DNA from: Ceratopteris richardii
Lineage: Eukaryota > Streptophyta > Polypodiopsida > Polypodiales > Pteridaceae
DNA: 64,000 nucleotides
Assembly (NCBI GenBank): GCA_020310875.1
Contig: CM035438.1
Coordinates: 101,334,639-101,398,638, forward strand
Direction of reading: 5' to 3'
Made by a program: the position numbers and the translations under genes. Of the stretch, positions 40,746 through 53,069 are shown in pieces. Each line of letters opens with the position of its first letter. The first letter of the stretch is position 1. Under the pieces are notes generated by a model. It ran no database searches, was not told where the DNA came from, and saw only the letters and a program-made list of their open reading frames with translations.

Positions 40746-42573
40746 AATATCTTCGGTGCAAGGGGGTGAATGGGGAAGGGCATGGAAGATTGGTTCCTCG
40801 CATTCGATGACTACTTCGGATGTGGTTGTGGGTTGAGGTCCTTAAGTTCTACTCGAGGATGGAGGGGGAATAGGTGAGACTAGGGAGGTTTGTACAAAAG
40901 TCTTAGGGATGATGGTGGCTATCAAAAGAGGGGTGGTGGCCATTGTTGTCGTCCCTTGAGTTGTTGTGGCCTCTACTTGAGTGCTCATGGTTGCTTCAGC
41001 ATGTGTGATTGATATTTGTATATTTTTACCTTGCATCTATCTAGTATTGATGCATCTTTCATCATATTGTGGGCAAGGTCTCTACAATGGATGGCTTCAC
41101 AACTCCACAAGTCTTTGTTATGAGTCTTAGGGAGTAAATGAATTGTGGATCCATCCCCTCTTCTGATAAGATTTGGTTCATGAACAGGCAATTGCTCTAC
41201 GCGGAGAGTCCTCCTCTAGACTAATCACTCTCCATGTGCACTCTCAATCGATAAACTTCAACTGTGTAGGCAGGTGCTCCTTCTTGTTGGTCTTCCTCTT
41301 GTTAATCTTGTCTTTCTTATTGATGTTTGTGTTCTTGTTGCTATTGATGATTTCCACCTTCCTCCTCATAGTCTAAGCCTAAGTCCACCTCTCAGAGAAG
41401 TTGTTTGAAATTAACATTGAGAAGTTGTTTGAAATTAACATTGAGGCCAATTGGTCCTAGAAATGCCAAGTTTTTAGGGAGAGGTGGTACCAACTATTGG
41501 GTCATGGATATTACATCTATGCTTCTTATGGGAAGCTGGATTGTGAAGGACCATAAAATGCATTCACCTGCTAATGAGATGTCCAGAGTCAAGGTGGCTC
41601 CTCTAGGCTAGGCACAATGGATTGACCCTCACATCCTCATGGATGGGGATATTCAGAACTTTCTGCTCTTGAAGTATTGGATCCCGTTCCAAGAAAGTGT
41701 GGTTGAATGGCATAGGCTTAGTAGCTATAAATTATGCAAATGAGAGAAGAGCATCCATTCAATATTTCTTTGCAAGGCCATCAATTACTAGCTGCATGGA
41801 TTTTCTTGATAGTCTAAATGGGGAGGTTGATGGTCATATTAGATGTCTCTACCATGAAAAAATTAAACCAGAATCCTTTGTGTGGTTGCATAAATTGATC
41901 TTGCCTAGGAAAGTCAAAGTGTTGCATATAGTTTCTGAGTGGAACCACGATGTTTGGGGTCATTGTGGCCATGTCTTTAAGCTTGGTGATGTTGGGGTTC
42001 TTCATGTTGTCCGGCACCATCATCTTGTTCTTTGTAGGAATGTGCATTCCCTACATGTCAAGGCCTCTCTAACTAATTAAGAGAAATCCCAAACTTCTTT
42101 AGTTCATAGTTGTGCATTAAGGAGGGAATGGAAAAGTTTATTGGCACATTTTTCACATTGCTAGGTGGTGTTGATCAAGTAGTAACATCGCATAAATTTC
42201 AGGTTTGGGGATTCGTGCATCAAAATTTTTTGATAACCCTACCTTATGTCAAATGAGTTGAAGCTCTACAGCATTCTGCAACTTCTCAAACTCTCAATTG
42301 AAAAATTGATACTTGCCCCATACATTATTGAATTCACACTAGGCTTCCCAAATGTAAGACATGTCACCTAAGGGTCCTACCATTTTTCTAAACTGATGGG
42401 ATTGGGTGTTGATCTTAGTCGTCTATCTCATATGGGGGCCCTAGATGGGAATGGTTTGCAAGTGTAGGATTGCTTCTGATATCTCCTTTCGACATTCAAA
42501 AATAGACAAGGTGCTAATATCTATGGGTTGGAAGCTTATGTCATAGTGGGTTCTAGTGTCTGCTTCAGCCATG
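40746..42573 (-). pseudogene. Gyp-J long decayed frame, upstream part
   Basis: On the minus strand an ATG at about 42573 opens MAEADTRTHYDISF and about 43 codons to a stop, then decayed coding-like stretches follow. One (41814-42047) carries LRNYMQHFDFPRQDQF and FWFNFFMVETSNMTINLP. One near the Gyp-K border (40842-41036) is Thr/Ala/Pro-rich (TTTQGTTTMATTP, SPIPPPSSS). Joined across Gyp-K with 33611-35731, this would be a frame of roughly 4 kb ending at the LTR. No known domain found. The plus-strand frame 41697-42080 is open by chance or a shadow. Confidence 0.4.
41396..41446. repeat. About 25-bp direct repeat
   Basis: GAGAAGTTGTTTGAAATTAA with a few more bases occurs twice in a row. Local duplication in decayed sequence. 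Confidence 0.7.
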
Positions 42574-42747
42574 GATTGCTACTACAACTGATGTGTTTTT
42601 AGACCTGCTAGAAGAAAAATACACATTAGTTTGTATCAAAAACCTAGTAATGCCTTGTTCCCTTTACAATACCAATATGATGCCCCTTGACCATGCATAT
42701 GTATTTAATGAGTGTGTGAATGATGTGTGAAATTATTATGTATGAGT
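42574..42747. other. Short spacer before Cop-L
   Basis: AT-rich, no feature recognised. It ends in the Cop-L target duplication TATTA (42748-42752, repeated at 61007-61011). Confidence 0.6.
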
Positions 42748-42752
42748 ATTAT

Positions 42753-43763
42753 GTTGGAGCAAAGAAATCACTAATTGGTGATTATGAAGAACTTGGAGCA
42801 AGTTAGAAAACAAAATGAAGCAAAAGAAGTCATTTGAGAAAGTGAAGAGATCTCAGAAATGTAGCCTGCATACATATGTACATTACAAATGAAAATTCTT
42901 GTACTATGAGTATAGATGATCATTAGAATGATAAGGAGTAATGTAATAGACGTAGGATGAGTCTAGAATCATATGTATATAAGTCAATAATGTAAAGAAA
43001 TAGGTGAGAGAGTCATTAGAAGCCAAGTATCTATGAGGTAGATGTGTAGAGAGTAATCTTGATGAGTTAGCATTGAGTCTTTCTCTGATTTCTCTCAGCC
43101 TGATCATTTGGATCGGGAAATATTTTGTACACATCTAATCTAGAAGCTAATAAATCTATGTTCAAAGTTTCCTAGTCTAATTCCTTTCATGTTGTGTGTA
43201 TCATCAATAGGAACATGTATATGTAAAGCCTGCAAATAGAACTCTTAGAGTCGCACATTTTTTCATCTCAATGTTTTTCTTAGATCTTAGTGCACAGTGT
43301 AAATTTTTTAATAAGTGAGGATTCAAAATCTAAGTTGGAAGGTAAGGAAGCTATGACTAAAATCATTTAGCAAAACAAGACTTGTGCTGTGAGAAATCAA
43401 CCTTAGAAGTTGACTATGTGAAAGTCGCTTGTTCAAAAAGATAGTTTCTAACATACCTTTGATCTTAATGATCAAATCAGAGTTTTGATGATTCTTTTGA
43501 AGATCTAATGAATGATATGATTGCAAAAGGTAGCGTGGAGGTATGTATATCATTAGATTGAAGAAATTTGAAGTTATGTGCAGGTAATGAAGTTAAATTT
43601 TGAAGTTGACTTCTTAAAGAAGAAGAAACTTCACTCAGAGGAGTGATAGTGAATGATTTTGTAAATCAAGGTAACATTTCTGTAAATTTTGGTCTATGAC
43701 TGGTATAGAAGTGTTCTTAAATTAGTATAGATCAAGCCTTTGGAGATTAAGATATCTCCATCA
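42753..43763 (+). repeat. Cop-L 5' LTR
   Basis: 1011 bp, TGTTGGAGCAAAG to ATCTCCATCA. Its end resembles that of Cop-M. Confidence 0.93.
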
Positions 43764-43777
43764 GTGGTATCAAAGCA
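43764..43777 (+). other. Cop-L primer binding site
   Basis: GTGGTATCAAAGCA directly after the LTR. It is one base off the initiator-tRNA complement TGGTATCAGAGC. Confidence 0.85.
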
Positions 43778-43996
43778 AAAGGTGCAGTATAAAGTGAAGT
43801 AAAGAGTGTTGGAAGTCCCAACTGTTGCAGACATTGAAGTTTTCTTCTAATTGAAGGTGGAGAAGATTAAATTCTTGAAGAAAACCTGAAAAAGTGTGAA
43901 GATTGAGCTCGAAAGGATCTAAAATATTGAATCTTTACATTAAGGGTACAAAGCATATTCATTTATCTTAACATTTGCAGAAGAAAAAGATCAAAG

Positions 43997-44958
43997 ATGG
44001 GAGAAAGCTTGCAGACTGATAAGCTAGATAGGGAAAACTATACATCTTGGTCCATGAGGATGGAGGGACACCTCATGAGCAAAGACTTGATGGCATTCAT
44101 TATAGGAGAAGAAGAAAAGCGTGAGTTTGAAGATCCTAGTGTTCCAACTAGGGAAGAGCTTGCAGATTTGAAGAACTGAATGAAGAAGGATGCTCAAGCA
44201 AGGAGCATCATTATATGGTTGTAAATGATTATCTTCTACCTCATGTTAGAGGATTAGAAAGTGCAACAAATGTGTGGAATGCTTTGGAAGATCATTTTCA
44301 AAATACAACCAAGTCAAGGAAGTCATCATTATGGGCTGAGTTCACAACCTTCAAGAAGAAGAGTTCACAATCAATTTCTGATTATGTGGCAAGAATGAAG
44401 AATATTGCAGATAGCTTGGGAGTAGTAGATGAAGATATTGAAGAAGATAAGTTGGTAAGACAAATACTTACAGGTCTAAGAGGAGATGAGAAATCGAAAC
44501 CTTTCATATTGTCCATAGAATTGTCATTAGATCACTTTACTCCTGATCTTAATCAATTGTTAGGACACATGCTAACTATTGAGCAGGACATTAAGGGAGA
44601 TAATGATAGGAGTGCAAGTCAAGCTATGTACTCCAAGGATAAGAAAAAGAATCGCAAAGGAAAGCAATCAACTGATGATGAAGGATCTTCAAGCCAAATT
44701 GATTTCACAAGAGGGAAGATGAATTCAAGAGGTAAAGGAAGAGGAGGTAAGAATAAAGATAATGTTAAAGCTTGTAAGATTTGTGGTAGAACAAATCATT
44801 TGGCAAATGATTGTTTGTATAACAATCAAAATGGTGGAAATCATAATCAGAGTTTCAATCAAAGAGGTAGAGGAGGCAGAAATCAAAGAGGTAACTTCAG
44901 AGGAAGAGGTGGTAGGACCTCATATGCTAGAGGAGGTGGAAGAAGTTTTCAGTCTTAG
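43997..44958 (+). pseudogene. Cop-L gag
   Basis: ATG at 43997 gives MGESLQTDKLDRENYTSW, the usual copia gag opening (LxxxNYxxW). Stops at 44177-44179 and near 44222 interrupt it. The capsid segment (44215-44600) has LESATNVWNALEDHFQ and LVRQILTGLRGDEK. The zinc knuckle CKICGRTNHLANDC (CX2CX4HX4C) lies near 44770-44815, followed by an Arg-Gly-rich RNA-binding tail. It is stopped by TAG at 44956-44958 and continues in frame into protease. Relative of Cop-A1 gag. Confidence 0.92.
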
Positions 44959-45006
44959 TCCTACAATAACAACTATTATAATTATGCATATGATCAGAAG
45001 GATGAC

Positions 45007-45540
45007 ATGACTCTCATCTTGAATGCAACACATGAAGCAATAGGAGAAGATCAAAGGGTATTCTATATTGACTTAGGATGTAGCAATCATCTAAATGGCA
45101 ACATATCATTGATGACTGATATGGAAGCAAAGGTGAATGGACATACAGTTCAAACAGGAGATAACACCAAGCATAAAGTGGAAAGCATTGGATCAGTGAA
45201 GACAAAGAGTGGAAGCACACTGTTAAGCAAGGTACTTTATGTTCCTACTATTCCTAAAAACTTGATAAGTGCAGGACAAATTGTGGAGAAAGGATATGAA
45301 GTCAGATTCACAAATAATGGTGTTTATGTACAAGGTCCAAATCAAGGATATAGAAGCATCATTACAGGTCAAAAAGAAGGAAGACTTTTTACTCTCAAGG
45401 TCCAAGGTAATGTGGGACATGCATTCTTTACATATGGAAGTCAAAAGATGTCTAAGTTGGACCTATGGCATAAAAGGTTATGTCCTTTCAATGAGAGGGC
45501 CATAAAAGAAATGTCAAAGAATGATGTAGTGCTTGTATAG
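45007..45540 (+). pseudogene. Cop-L protease and pre-integrase region
   Basis: 177 residues. The protease active site reads FYIDLGCSNH, with Leu where Asp-Ser-Gly is required, so the enzyme is probably dead. VQTGDNTKHK and LYVPTIPKNLISAGQ follow as in Cop-A1. The pre-integrase WHKRLCPFNERA closes the frame at TAG 45538-45540, and the same frame continues downstream. Confidence 0.9.
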
Positions 45541-45561
45541 CCAAATGTTGAAGGTCAACAC

Positions 45562-46254
45562 ATGGTATACAAGTGTGAAGCTTGTCAATTAGGTAAAGCT
45601 CACAGAAGTTCATACAATAAACCAGGATACAAGTATTCAAATATGCTTGAGTTGGTTCATACAGATGTGTGGGGTCCTTCGAGGGACTATAGCATAAATG
45701 GATCCAGATATTATGTATTGTTTGTTGATGATGCAACAAGATGGATTACACTTTATGTAATCAAGGATAAGTCTAAAGTGTTCAAGACATTCAAACATTA
45801 TCATGCTTATGCAGAAAGGATTACAGTACAAAAGCTCAAGAGGTTGAGATCAGATGGAGGGGGAGAGTATTTTTCTAAAGAGTTTGATGATTATTTGTGG
45901 AATGCAGGTATAAAAAGAGAAGTAACTTGCAGGTACTCCCCTCAACAAAATGGATTTTCAGAAAGAAGAAATAGAACTCTTGTAGAGTTTGCAAGATCAA
46001 TGATGAAAAAGAAAAATTGTCCAAACTACTTATGGGCAGAAGCTATCAACACTGCAACATACCTTGTGAATAGGTTACCCTGCAAAGCTTTAGATGGTAG
46101 AACACCTTATGAAGCATGGTTGGGTAAGTAACCTACTCTTGATCATTGTAAGGTATTTGGATGTTTGGCATATTCTTATGTTCCTTCACAATTAAGACAT
46201 AAGTTAGAACCCAAAGCAGAGAAGTATGTGTTTATTCAGTATGATGATAGATAG
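45562..46254 (+). pseudogene. Cop-L integrase
   Basis: Zinc pair CEACQLGKAH, core D of HTDVWGPS, D of RSDGGGEY and E of GFSERRNRT. All three catalytic residues are present. Then NYLWAEAINTATYLVNR, YEAWLGK, stop TAA at 46129-46131, and in the same frame DHCKVFGCLAYSYVPSQL to a TAG near 46252. The stops are single substitutions, so decay is moderate. Confidence 0.92.
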
Positions 46255-46644
46255 ATGGGTTACAGATTGTGGAGTCCATCTACAAAGCAATTTCTTGTTA
46301 CAAAAGATGTTACATTTGATGAGCAAAGCACATGGTATACAGGGTCAACAAATGAGTATGCAGATGTTGAAGAAGTACAAAGGAAAGGGAAGACAAAAGT
46401 AAAGGTGTATGAAGAAGATATTGATGATGTTGATTGTAAAAGTAAATTGCAGGGCAATGATGAAGATAGTCCAAGATTTGATCCAGAATCAAATGTGGCT
46501 GAGACTTCAAGAAGTGCAGAGGTCATAAGATCTTTGAGAGAAAGAAAGGAACCTATCAGATATAGCTATGATACATCTTTCCTAACAACAAAAGATTATG
46601 CTTATATTGTGAAGACAGAAGAAGATCCAACCACATATGAATAA
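46255..46644 (+). pseudogene. Cop-L integrase C-terminus and linker
   Basis: YRLWSPSTKQFLVTKDVTFD is the standard copia integrase tail. An acidic linker then leads to RSLRERKEPIRYSYDTS near 46530, typical of the integrase-RT junction. It ends in TAA 46642-46644; the frame continues into RT. Confidence 0.88.
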
Positions 46645-46674
46645 GCTAAAGGTAAACAGAATTGGGAGAAGGAA

Positions 46675-48114
46675 ATGCAAGAAGAGTATGATGCCCTACT
46701 TGAGAATGGGACATGGGAATTGGTGCCAAGACCAAAAAATCATAAGGTAGTTGGATGTAAGTGGGTGTATAAGACAAAAAGTTTTGCAAATGGTGAGGTG
46801 TCTAGATACAAAGCTAGACTTGTGGTTAAAGGTTATGCCCAAACTTATGGGTTAGATTACGATGAAACCTTTAGTCCAATTGCTAAGATTTCTACAATTA
46901 GAACTCTAATTGCTATTCCTGCTTGTAAAGGATGGAAGTTGTCACAATTAGATGTAAAGAATGCATTTCTGAATGGATATATTGCAAATGAGGTGTACAT
47001 GGAGCAACCAAAGGGTTTCATGGATTCAATTGGATCAGATTATGTACGTAAGCTCAAGAGAGCTTTGTATGGTTTGAAGCATGCCACAAGGGCATGGAAT
47101 TACAGGCTTGTTAAGTTCTTGAATGAATGTGGATATCAAGCTTCAAAAGTAGATAGTAGCTTGCTAGTGAAGGCAAGTGAAGATGGGTTCATATATATGT
47201 GTATTTATGTTGATGATATTATTGTCACAAGTATAGATGCTCAAGGAATCAAGGAGCTTAAGAAGCAAATAGAGAAGGAATTTAAGATAAGTGATTTGGG
47301 AAACTTGTCTTATTTCTTCGGAATGCAGATTGTGTATACTCAACATGGAGTATATGTTACACAAGAGAGGTACTTGAAGAATCTTTTGGTCAAGTTCAAC
47401 ATGGAAGATTGCAAGTCTTCAACCACACCATTGGCGGTAAATCATAAGTTGAGTAGATATGGAGGAGAAGAATTTAATGACATGAAGAAATATCAGAGTT
47501 TGGTAGGTAGTTTGATCTATGCTACCTTGACAAGACCAAACCTATCAGATGGAGTTGGTGTCTTATCACAATTTATGCATTTTCCAAAGAAAAATCATTG
47601 GATTGTAGCTCAAAGGTTACTTAGATACATCAAAGGAACCTTAAGTGAAGGTTTGTATTATGGTTTTACTTCTGACACAAGAATCAAAGTGTTTAGTGAT
47701 GCAGATTGGGCAAGTAAATTAGATGATAGAAGGTATACTCATGGTTATCTCTGTTATATTGGAGATAAGTTAGTTTCTTGGTGCTCAAAGAAGCAACATA
47801 CAGTTGCTTTGTCATCCACAGAAGCTGAGTATAAAGGAATGGTAGAGGTTGCAAAAGAAGTGATATGGTTGAAGACCTTATTGAAAAGTTTTGGAACTGA
47901 TCAGAGTACTCCAATTATTTTTGGAGACAACATGAGTTCATTATATTTGGCAGCTAATCTTGTTTTTCATGCCAGGACTAAACACATAGAGATTCAGTAT
48001 CATTTCTTGAGAGAAAAGGTACTTGACAAAGAGATTGAAGTATTGTATACACCCACAAAAGAGCAAGTTGCAGATATGTTGACAAAAAGCTTAGATGGAC
48101 CTAAGCTATAGAAG
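46675..48114 (+). pseudogene. Cop-L reverse transcriptase and RNase H, 478 open residues
   Basis: The best preserved copia RT-RNase H here. RT landmarks are KVVGCKWVYKTKSFANGE, YKARLVVKGYAQTYGLDY, LDVKNAFLNGYIANEVYME, LYGLKHATRAWNYRL (Gln-Ala-Pro changed to His-Ala-Thr) and the active site YVDDIIVTS. RNase H landmarks are FSDADWASKLDDRR, SSTEAEYKGMV, GDNMSSLYLAANL, FHARTKHIEIQYHFLREK and ADMLTKSLDG at the stop. The first Met is internal to pol. All catalytic residues I can place are present. Confidence 0.93.
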
Positions 48115-48163
48115 CTCAAAGAGATGGCAAGAATAAAGAAAAATGGCATAATCACAATAAGTG

Positions 48164-48176
48164 ATTGACGGGGAGT
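48164..48176 (+). other. Cop-L polypurine tract
   Basis: TTGACGGGGAGT immediately precedes the TGTTGGA that starts the 3' LTR. Confidence 0.8.
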
Positions 48177-48183
48177 TGTTGGA
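48177..48183 (+). repeat. Cop-L 3' LTR, first seven bases
   Basis: TGTTGGA is all that remains before Gyp-I; the LTR resumes at 59996. TTGGA here and TCGGA at 59996-60000 form the Gyp-I target duplication with one change. Confidence 0.88.
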
Positions 48184-48764
48184 TGTTGGCATCATACGGG
48201 AAGAAGCAAGTACGTGCATACATGCAGATCTAGCACTGAGGCAACCCATCCAAATTTTTCCGATCCTTACATTATTTTAAAAGTGATTCTCATCACTAAA
48301 AACCCTTGTAAATACTGTTTCACCTTTTTGTAGCTCCATTTTGTGCAAACCGAGGAGTCCTCAAGATTGAGGATCTTTAGAAGTAATTGCCTACCAATTT
48401 TCATCCTTTTTAGACCTCATTTGAGCCCTCAAATAAGCCCTGGAACCTTATTTTTAACTAGGTCGGACACTAGGTCTGGATAGGGCCAAGGCTAGTCAAA
48501 AACTATAAATATAGCTAGAGAGCTCATTTTGGAGGCTAGCTTGTTGTATTTTTGAACTTTTATGAGAACTTTGTTGTAATAGAAGTGATTCCATTGTCTT
48601 GCTCTCTTTGTTCTTGCCATGTGTGCGCGTGTGTGTGTATGTGTGTGCATGTTGGTGTGTTTCTCACTCACACATTTGTGCCTTCACTTGCTTGAGGTCT
48701 TCATACCATCCTCATGTCTTCTTGGATTGACATTAAAGGAGGTGCTACTCATCACTGAACTACA
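48184..48764 (+). repeat. Gyp-I 5' LTR
   Basis: 581 bp, TGTTGGCATCATACGGG to CACTGAACTACA. Contains TATA-like CTATAAATAT (48503-48512) and a TG-dinucleotide run (48620-48660). Confidence 0.94.
48503..48512 (+). promoter_or_regulatory. TATA-like box in Gyp-I LTR
   Basis: CTATAAATAT in the 5' LTR; CTATAAATAG at the matching place in the 3' LTR (59736-59745). Likely U3 promoter core. Confidence 0.5.
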
Positions 48765-48770
48765 CCAAAT

Positions 48771-48790
48771 TTTGGCACCGTTGCCGGGGA
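48771..48790 (+). other. Gyp-I primer binding site
   Basis: TTTGGCACCGTTGCCGGGGA lies six bases after the LTR. It differs by one base from the TGGCGCCGTTGCCGGGGA primer site common in plant Ty3/gypsy elements, usually attributed to tRNA-Asp. Confidence 0.85.
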
Positions 48791-48884
48791 TCGAGCTTTG
48801 AGGACGAGCGTGTGATGGTAAGATGTGGAGAGGACGCGTTGGAATGGTAAGTAGTAGGTAATTTTCTTGTTTTTTTTCTCCATC

Positions 48885-48945
48885 TCCATGTCCATCTCCA
48901 CCTCCATCTCCATCTCCTTCTCCACTTCATATTCCCTCTTCCATT
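48885..48945. repeat. CCATCT hexanucleotide tract
   Basis: Degenerate CCATCT/CCACCT/CCTTCT repeats in the Gyp-I leader. Confidence 0.8.
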
Positions 48946-49214
48946 TCATTCTCCTCATTTGCTTTGTGCTAGTTTGAGAGAGAGTGAGTGTGTATTGCTA
49001 TTTTTGTGTGTTTTTGCATGATTCTTGCAGGTTGCAGCATCCTCACCATCTCCAGCAAGCTCAGCAGGTACGAAAATTCTCTGTGCATGCCCCGACGCGT
49101 TGAGTTTGAGCTATCGTGACACACCGAAAAACTGACCCTATCGCTATTCTGAGTGCACCACGACACAGCGCAGCCTGAGAGCTCCTAGAATCACTAGCCT
49201 GATCAAGAAAATTC

Positions 49215-49590
49215 ACCATATCCCGGTCTATCATGACACACCCAAGTATCGCAACACACCGAGGTGTCACAACACACCCGACTATTGTGACACTCCGAAC
49301 TATCGTGACACTCCAACCTATCGCGACACACCGAACTATCGTGACACACCCACCTATCGCGACACACCCGTCTATCGCAACACTCCGACCTATCGTGACA
49401 CTCCAACCTATCGCAATACACCCATCTATCGCGACACATCCACCTATCACGACACAGTCTATCGTGACACTCTGACCTATCGTGATACACCCATCTATCG
49501 CGACACATCCACCTATCACGACACACCGACCTATCACGATACACCCATCTATCGCGACACATCGACCTCAGCTATCACGATACATCGACC
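49215..49590. repeat. 18-bp tandem array in the Gyp-I leader
   Basis: About 20 units of the form CTATCG(T/C)GACAC(A/T)CC(A/G)A(C/A), mostly 18 bases apart, with some shorter steps. Because 18 is a multiple of three, both strands show long open frames of periodic Cys-Arg-Asp-Arg or Thr-His-Pro sequence; these are not genes. The array lies between the primer site and gag, where RNA packaging signals are usually found. Confidence 0.9.
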
Positions 49591-49599
49591 TCACGAATA

Positions 49600-50417
49600 A
49601 TTTTTTAGAGTGTAATAATTGATTGACTTGGGATAATTTTTGGGCTTGATTTCTAACGCATTGGGACTACCTTAGAGCCTTAGAAGTGGGAAAAATACCA
49701 AGAAAATCATTAAAAAAATCTTGAACCCTGAGAGCCTATTTTGAACCCTAAATGCCTGAATAGTCATAAATTCCTCATACAAAATCCGTTCGGAGTGATC
49801 TTAGGCTTTTTGGAAAGCTCGTGGGGAGTACTACCAAAACTTCCATTGCTTACGACAAAATTAATGTCAGGATTATTAGATAGGGTATTTTGAAGTTGAC
49901 CATACCCTGGGGTAGGGAAGTTGGGGAATCTTTAGGATTGTCTTCCACAAAGCAAAAGAACAAGTTGATCTCTGAATTGCATGAATGAAATTGGTATGTT
50001 GTGTTTTTTAAATTGAAACCTTGAGCTAACATTGGGGCTTTTACAGGTCCATTGAGAGCATCGAAGGGCAATCCAAGCAAGAGTAAGCGCAATCTTGGGA
50101 ACACACTTCCTGGGCACACAAGGACAACCAAGGAAGGAGCCTTAAGGTTGGAAATTCTCAACACCCTCTGTCAATTCCTAGCTTAGGCTAAGTACGACCT
50201 AGGTGTGGTGATTAATTAGGGCAACGTCAGGCACGAATCGAGTCCAAGAGAACTAATCAACTAAGTACAAGCATTAGGCAGATCTTAAGCGCGAAAACCC
50301 TAAGGGACAAAAGTAAACTTGATTCGATCAATTATCAAGTGCAAAATTCACTTAAGTACTCCTGACGATGTGATTTCAAACAAGAGCTTAACACAATAAC
50401 CAACTAAAAAGAACAAA
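49600..50417 (+). other. Gyp-I leader, remainder
   Basis: No repeat or domain recognised. The open frames on the minus strand (49850-50164) show no family motif. Gag coding potential begins near 50418. Confidence 0.55.
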
Positions 50418-53069
50418 GTGAGTGATACAAACCAACTTGCAACGAGATTGTACTTGGGACTAGAGGGTAGAAAACCCAGGCATATGAACCTTAGGTCAGG
50501 AAGACACTTAGGCCGAGACAGACAAAGCCTCAGATCTTTTGAAGCTAGTGTCAATCACACTGCTAGGTCTTGGGCCCAGCAGTTGAGTGATTACGCATAC
50601 ACTCCTAGATCAGAAACAAGTGATTCTGAGATGTCCTATAACATGGAGAGACCAGTAGGTAGTTCAGGGGTGGCGTACCTAGAAAAGCTAGAAGGACCAT
50701 ACAAGACTCAATTGGAATACATCAGGACTAATCGTCAAGGTGATCACATCTACAAAGACGGCCTAAGAAGATCTGTGGTCCAGATTAAGAACCCCAATCA
50801 ACCCCATGGACTAGAACATCCGGTAGTTAAGTTCAAGAATGGAGCATACCTAGATAAAGAAGGGACTATTTATGTATTCACCACCCTTCCAGATAGGACA
50901 AACGAGTTCAGAAATGTGATTGCAGAGACTGACATGGGTGACATAGAGCAAGGGAACTTAGGGAGAGAGTCGGGGACTCCCCGTGGCAATTCAGTCCTGA
51001 CCAGAATCATGACACCAGAGTGGGTTCCCCAAGACAATAAGAGTATAGGTTTGCTTTTAAACCGAGAAACCGATGAGGCTTTTTGGAGGTATAAGCCTAC
51101 CCAGCCTCATGAAGTAGGAGCTCTCACAATTTATGAGTTTAAAGACCTTGATAGCCCAGGCAAAGTAACCTACCTAGACAATACGTTAGAGCGGATCTTC
51201 GTGGTCTCAAAGCATGGGAGACATGCCTACACTTGGAAGGGTGAATTTGTTTTTCCCCAACCTTGGTCCAATGTGTCCTATAGCCACCAAGGAGTTGGGA
51301 CCTCCCAAGCCCATGGAGCTCAAAGGGATAGAAGTAGAGACAGACCTGAGGTAAGCTTTGCCAACCCCCTGGGAAGAGAAAGGATGAGAACAAAAACGGA
51401 TAGAGAAGAAACGGAGAGACCTAGAGCCCCAAGGAACCAAAGAAATGTTGATGATTTCCCTTTGCCAAGGCCGAGAGAACACACTAGGACCCTGAGGCCA
51501 ACCCAACTAGTGAAGTCCATGAAGAATTAGTTCGATGGCACTGGAGACCCTTACGACCATGTGGTAGAATTTAGGCAATTCTTGAGAGCTGAACAGGTTG
51601 AGGACCTATTCACACAATACAATGCTTTTGGCCTAACTCTTAGAAACATAGCTCTTACGTGGTTTCAACCTCTACATGAGAGGCAGTTTAGGAGCATAGA
51701 CCAACTTTTAGAAGCTTTTGTCACTGAGTTCTCTAAGAGTGGCATACGGCATAATACCTCCTCCCTTATTCATAGCTTCAAGCAAACACCTCAAGAGACT
51801 GTTCGATTGGCAGGAAGACGGTTTAGGCAGTACTCAAAGAGGTGTCCGATGCCTGAGTTACCCACGCCAACCAAGCAAGTGGCTTTGCTTTTAGATGGAT
51901 TGCTGAGTACCAAGCTCAGATCATATGTGTATCTGAAAGATCCCAGAACCATAGAAGAATGTGTATGCATGTGCATAGACATTGACGATAATCTAGGAGA
52001 GGAATTAGAACTTTCAAAAATCTACAAAGATTCCGATAGCTCTACTAGCCTCTCTTCCTCGCAATCCACATCTATTAAGGAACTCGCTGAGAAAGTAGCT
52101 CAGAAGCTAGGAGTCTCTAGTAAAAAAATACCAAGATTTTTGCCAGGAAAACGATGCTATACTTGTGAAGGTGACCATATGGAGAGTGTGTGCCCCATTA
52201 TGGCTCAACCCCAAGTGAATCCTAGTAGCCAGTACTGCACCATAGAGTGAAGGTACACCAACCACACCGCACAAGATTGTCCTTATAACAAGCAAACTGT
52301 CAGGCAAAACTACCCTCAGCCATATCCACAATAAGGTAGATTCCAGACTCAGTACCCACCATAGCAATATGGTAGGCCCCAGCAATCCTACCAACCACCC
52401 TATCAAGGGCAGCCTAGACCTCAACTAGTCCTGGCGCAGTAACCCCCTGCTCCAGCTAATGTGATTCTAGTGAAATATGCATCTGCTGAAGAAAATCTGA
52501 ATAGAGCCATAGTCCCAATAACACCCTTGCTATCAGAAAGTGATCCAAGTGACCATAGTTTTGACTCCACACATATTGATAGCCCACAGGCTTACTACAT
52601 GCAGCATAATGAGTCATACTATTACGAAGAACCCAGTGAATCTAGTTGGAAGCCAGACTATACTAATGTCATGTACGCAAACCCAAACTCTAGACCTCAA
52701 CCTAGGCAGATAAGACCTCCATTCCCTAGAGGGCCATGCTTTCGATGTCAGGGAGATCACCTCATCCGCGATTTCCCTCTACCAGCACCTACACAAACCC
52801 AATCTCTGACAATTCAAGGATTTTGTCCAGATTGTGGAAAGGATCATTTGATACGAGAGTGTCCCAAGAATCCCATCAATATGCCAAAAATCGCTCCTAT
52901 CAACGTTATCGGGTTAGTAGTAGATTCTACAGGAAGTGTAACATCCACCGCCCCCATGCATGTGGTCACTAGAGCTCAAGCCTTGCAGCAAACTCAAGGA
53001 GTAGGGCAGGAAAAGAGTTCTGAGGTGAGTGAGATAGAGAGTATAACCAAGAAAAGGACAAGAGCATGA
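50418..53069 (+). pseudogene. Gyp-I gag
   Basis: One frame, broken by stops at 51528-51530, 52248-52250, near 52333, near 52362 and 52439-52441. No ATG opens it at 50418; the first in-frame ATG is at 50484. The first 370 residues are polar and of unknown fold. The capsid domain begins FDGTGDPYDHVVEFRQFL after the first stop, with LTWFQPLHERQFRSIDQLL and LLDGLLSTKLRSYVYL. Zinc knuckles follow: CYTCEGDHMESVC, CFRCQGDHLIRDF (last Cys lost) and CPDCGKDHLIREC, each with three rather than four residues before His. A Lys/Arg-rich tail ends at 53069. Confidence 0.88.

Noticed and set aside
41697..42080. 127-codon plus-strand frame as a gene
   Set aside because: No family motif, no neighbours, and the minus strand at the same place fits better as decayed Gyp-J coding sequence.
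49061..49562. 158- and 119-codon frames of periodic Cys-Arg-Asp-Arg or Ile-Ala-Thr-His sequence
   Set aside because: By-products of the 18-bp array in the Gyp-I leader.
51139..51520. Minus-strand frames opposite Gyp-I gag
   Set aside because: Shadows of the gag frame; no domain motif.
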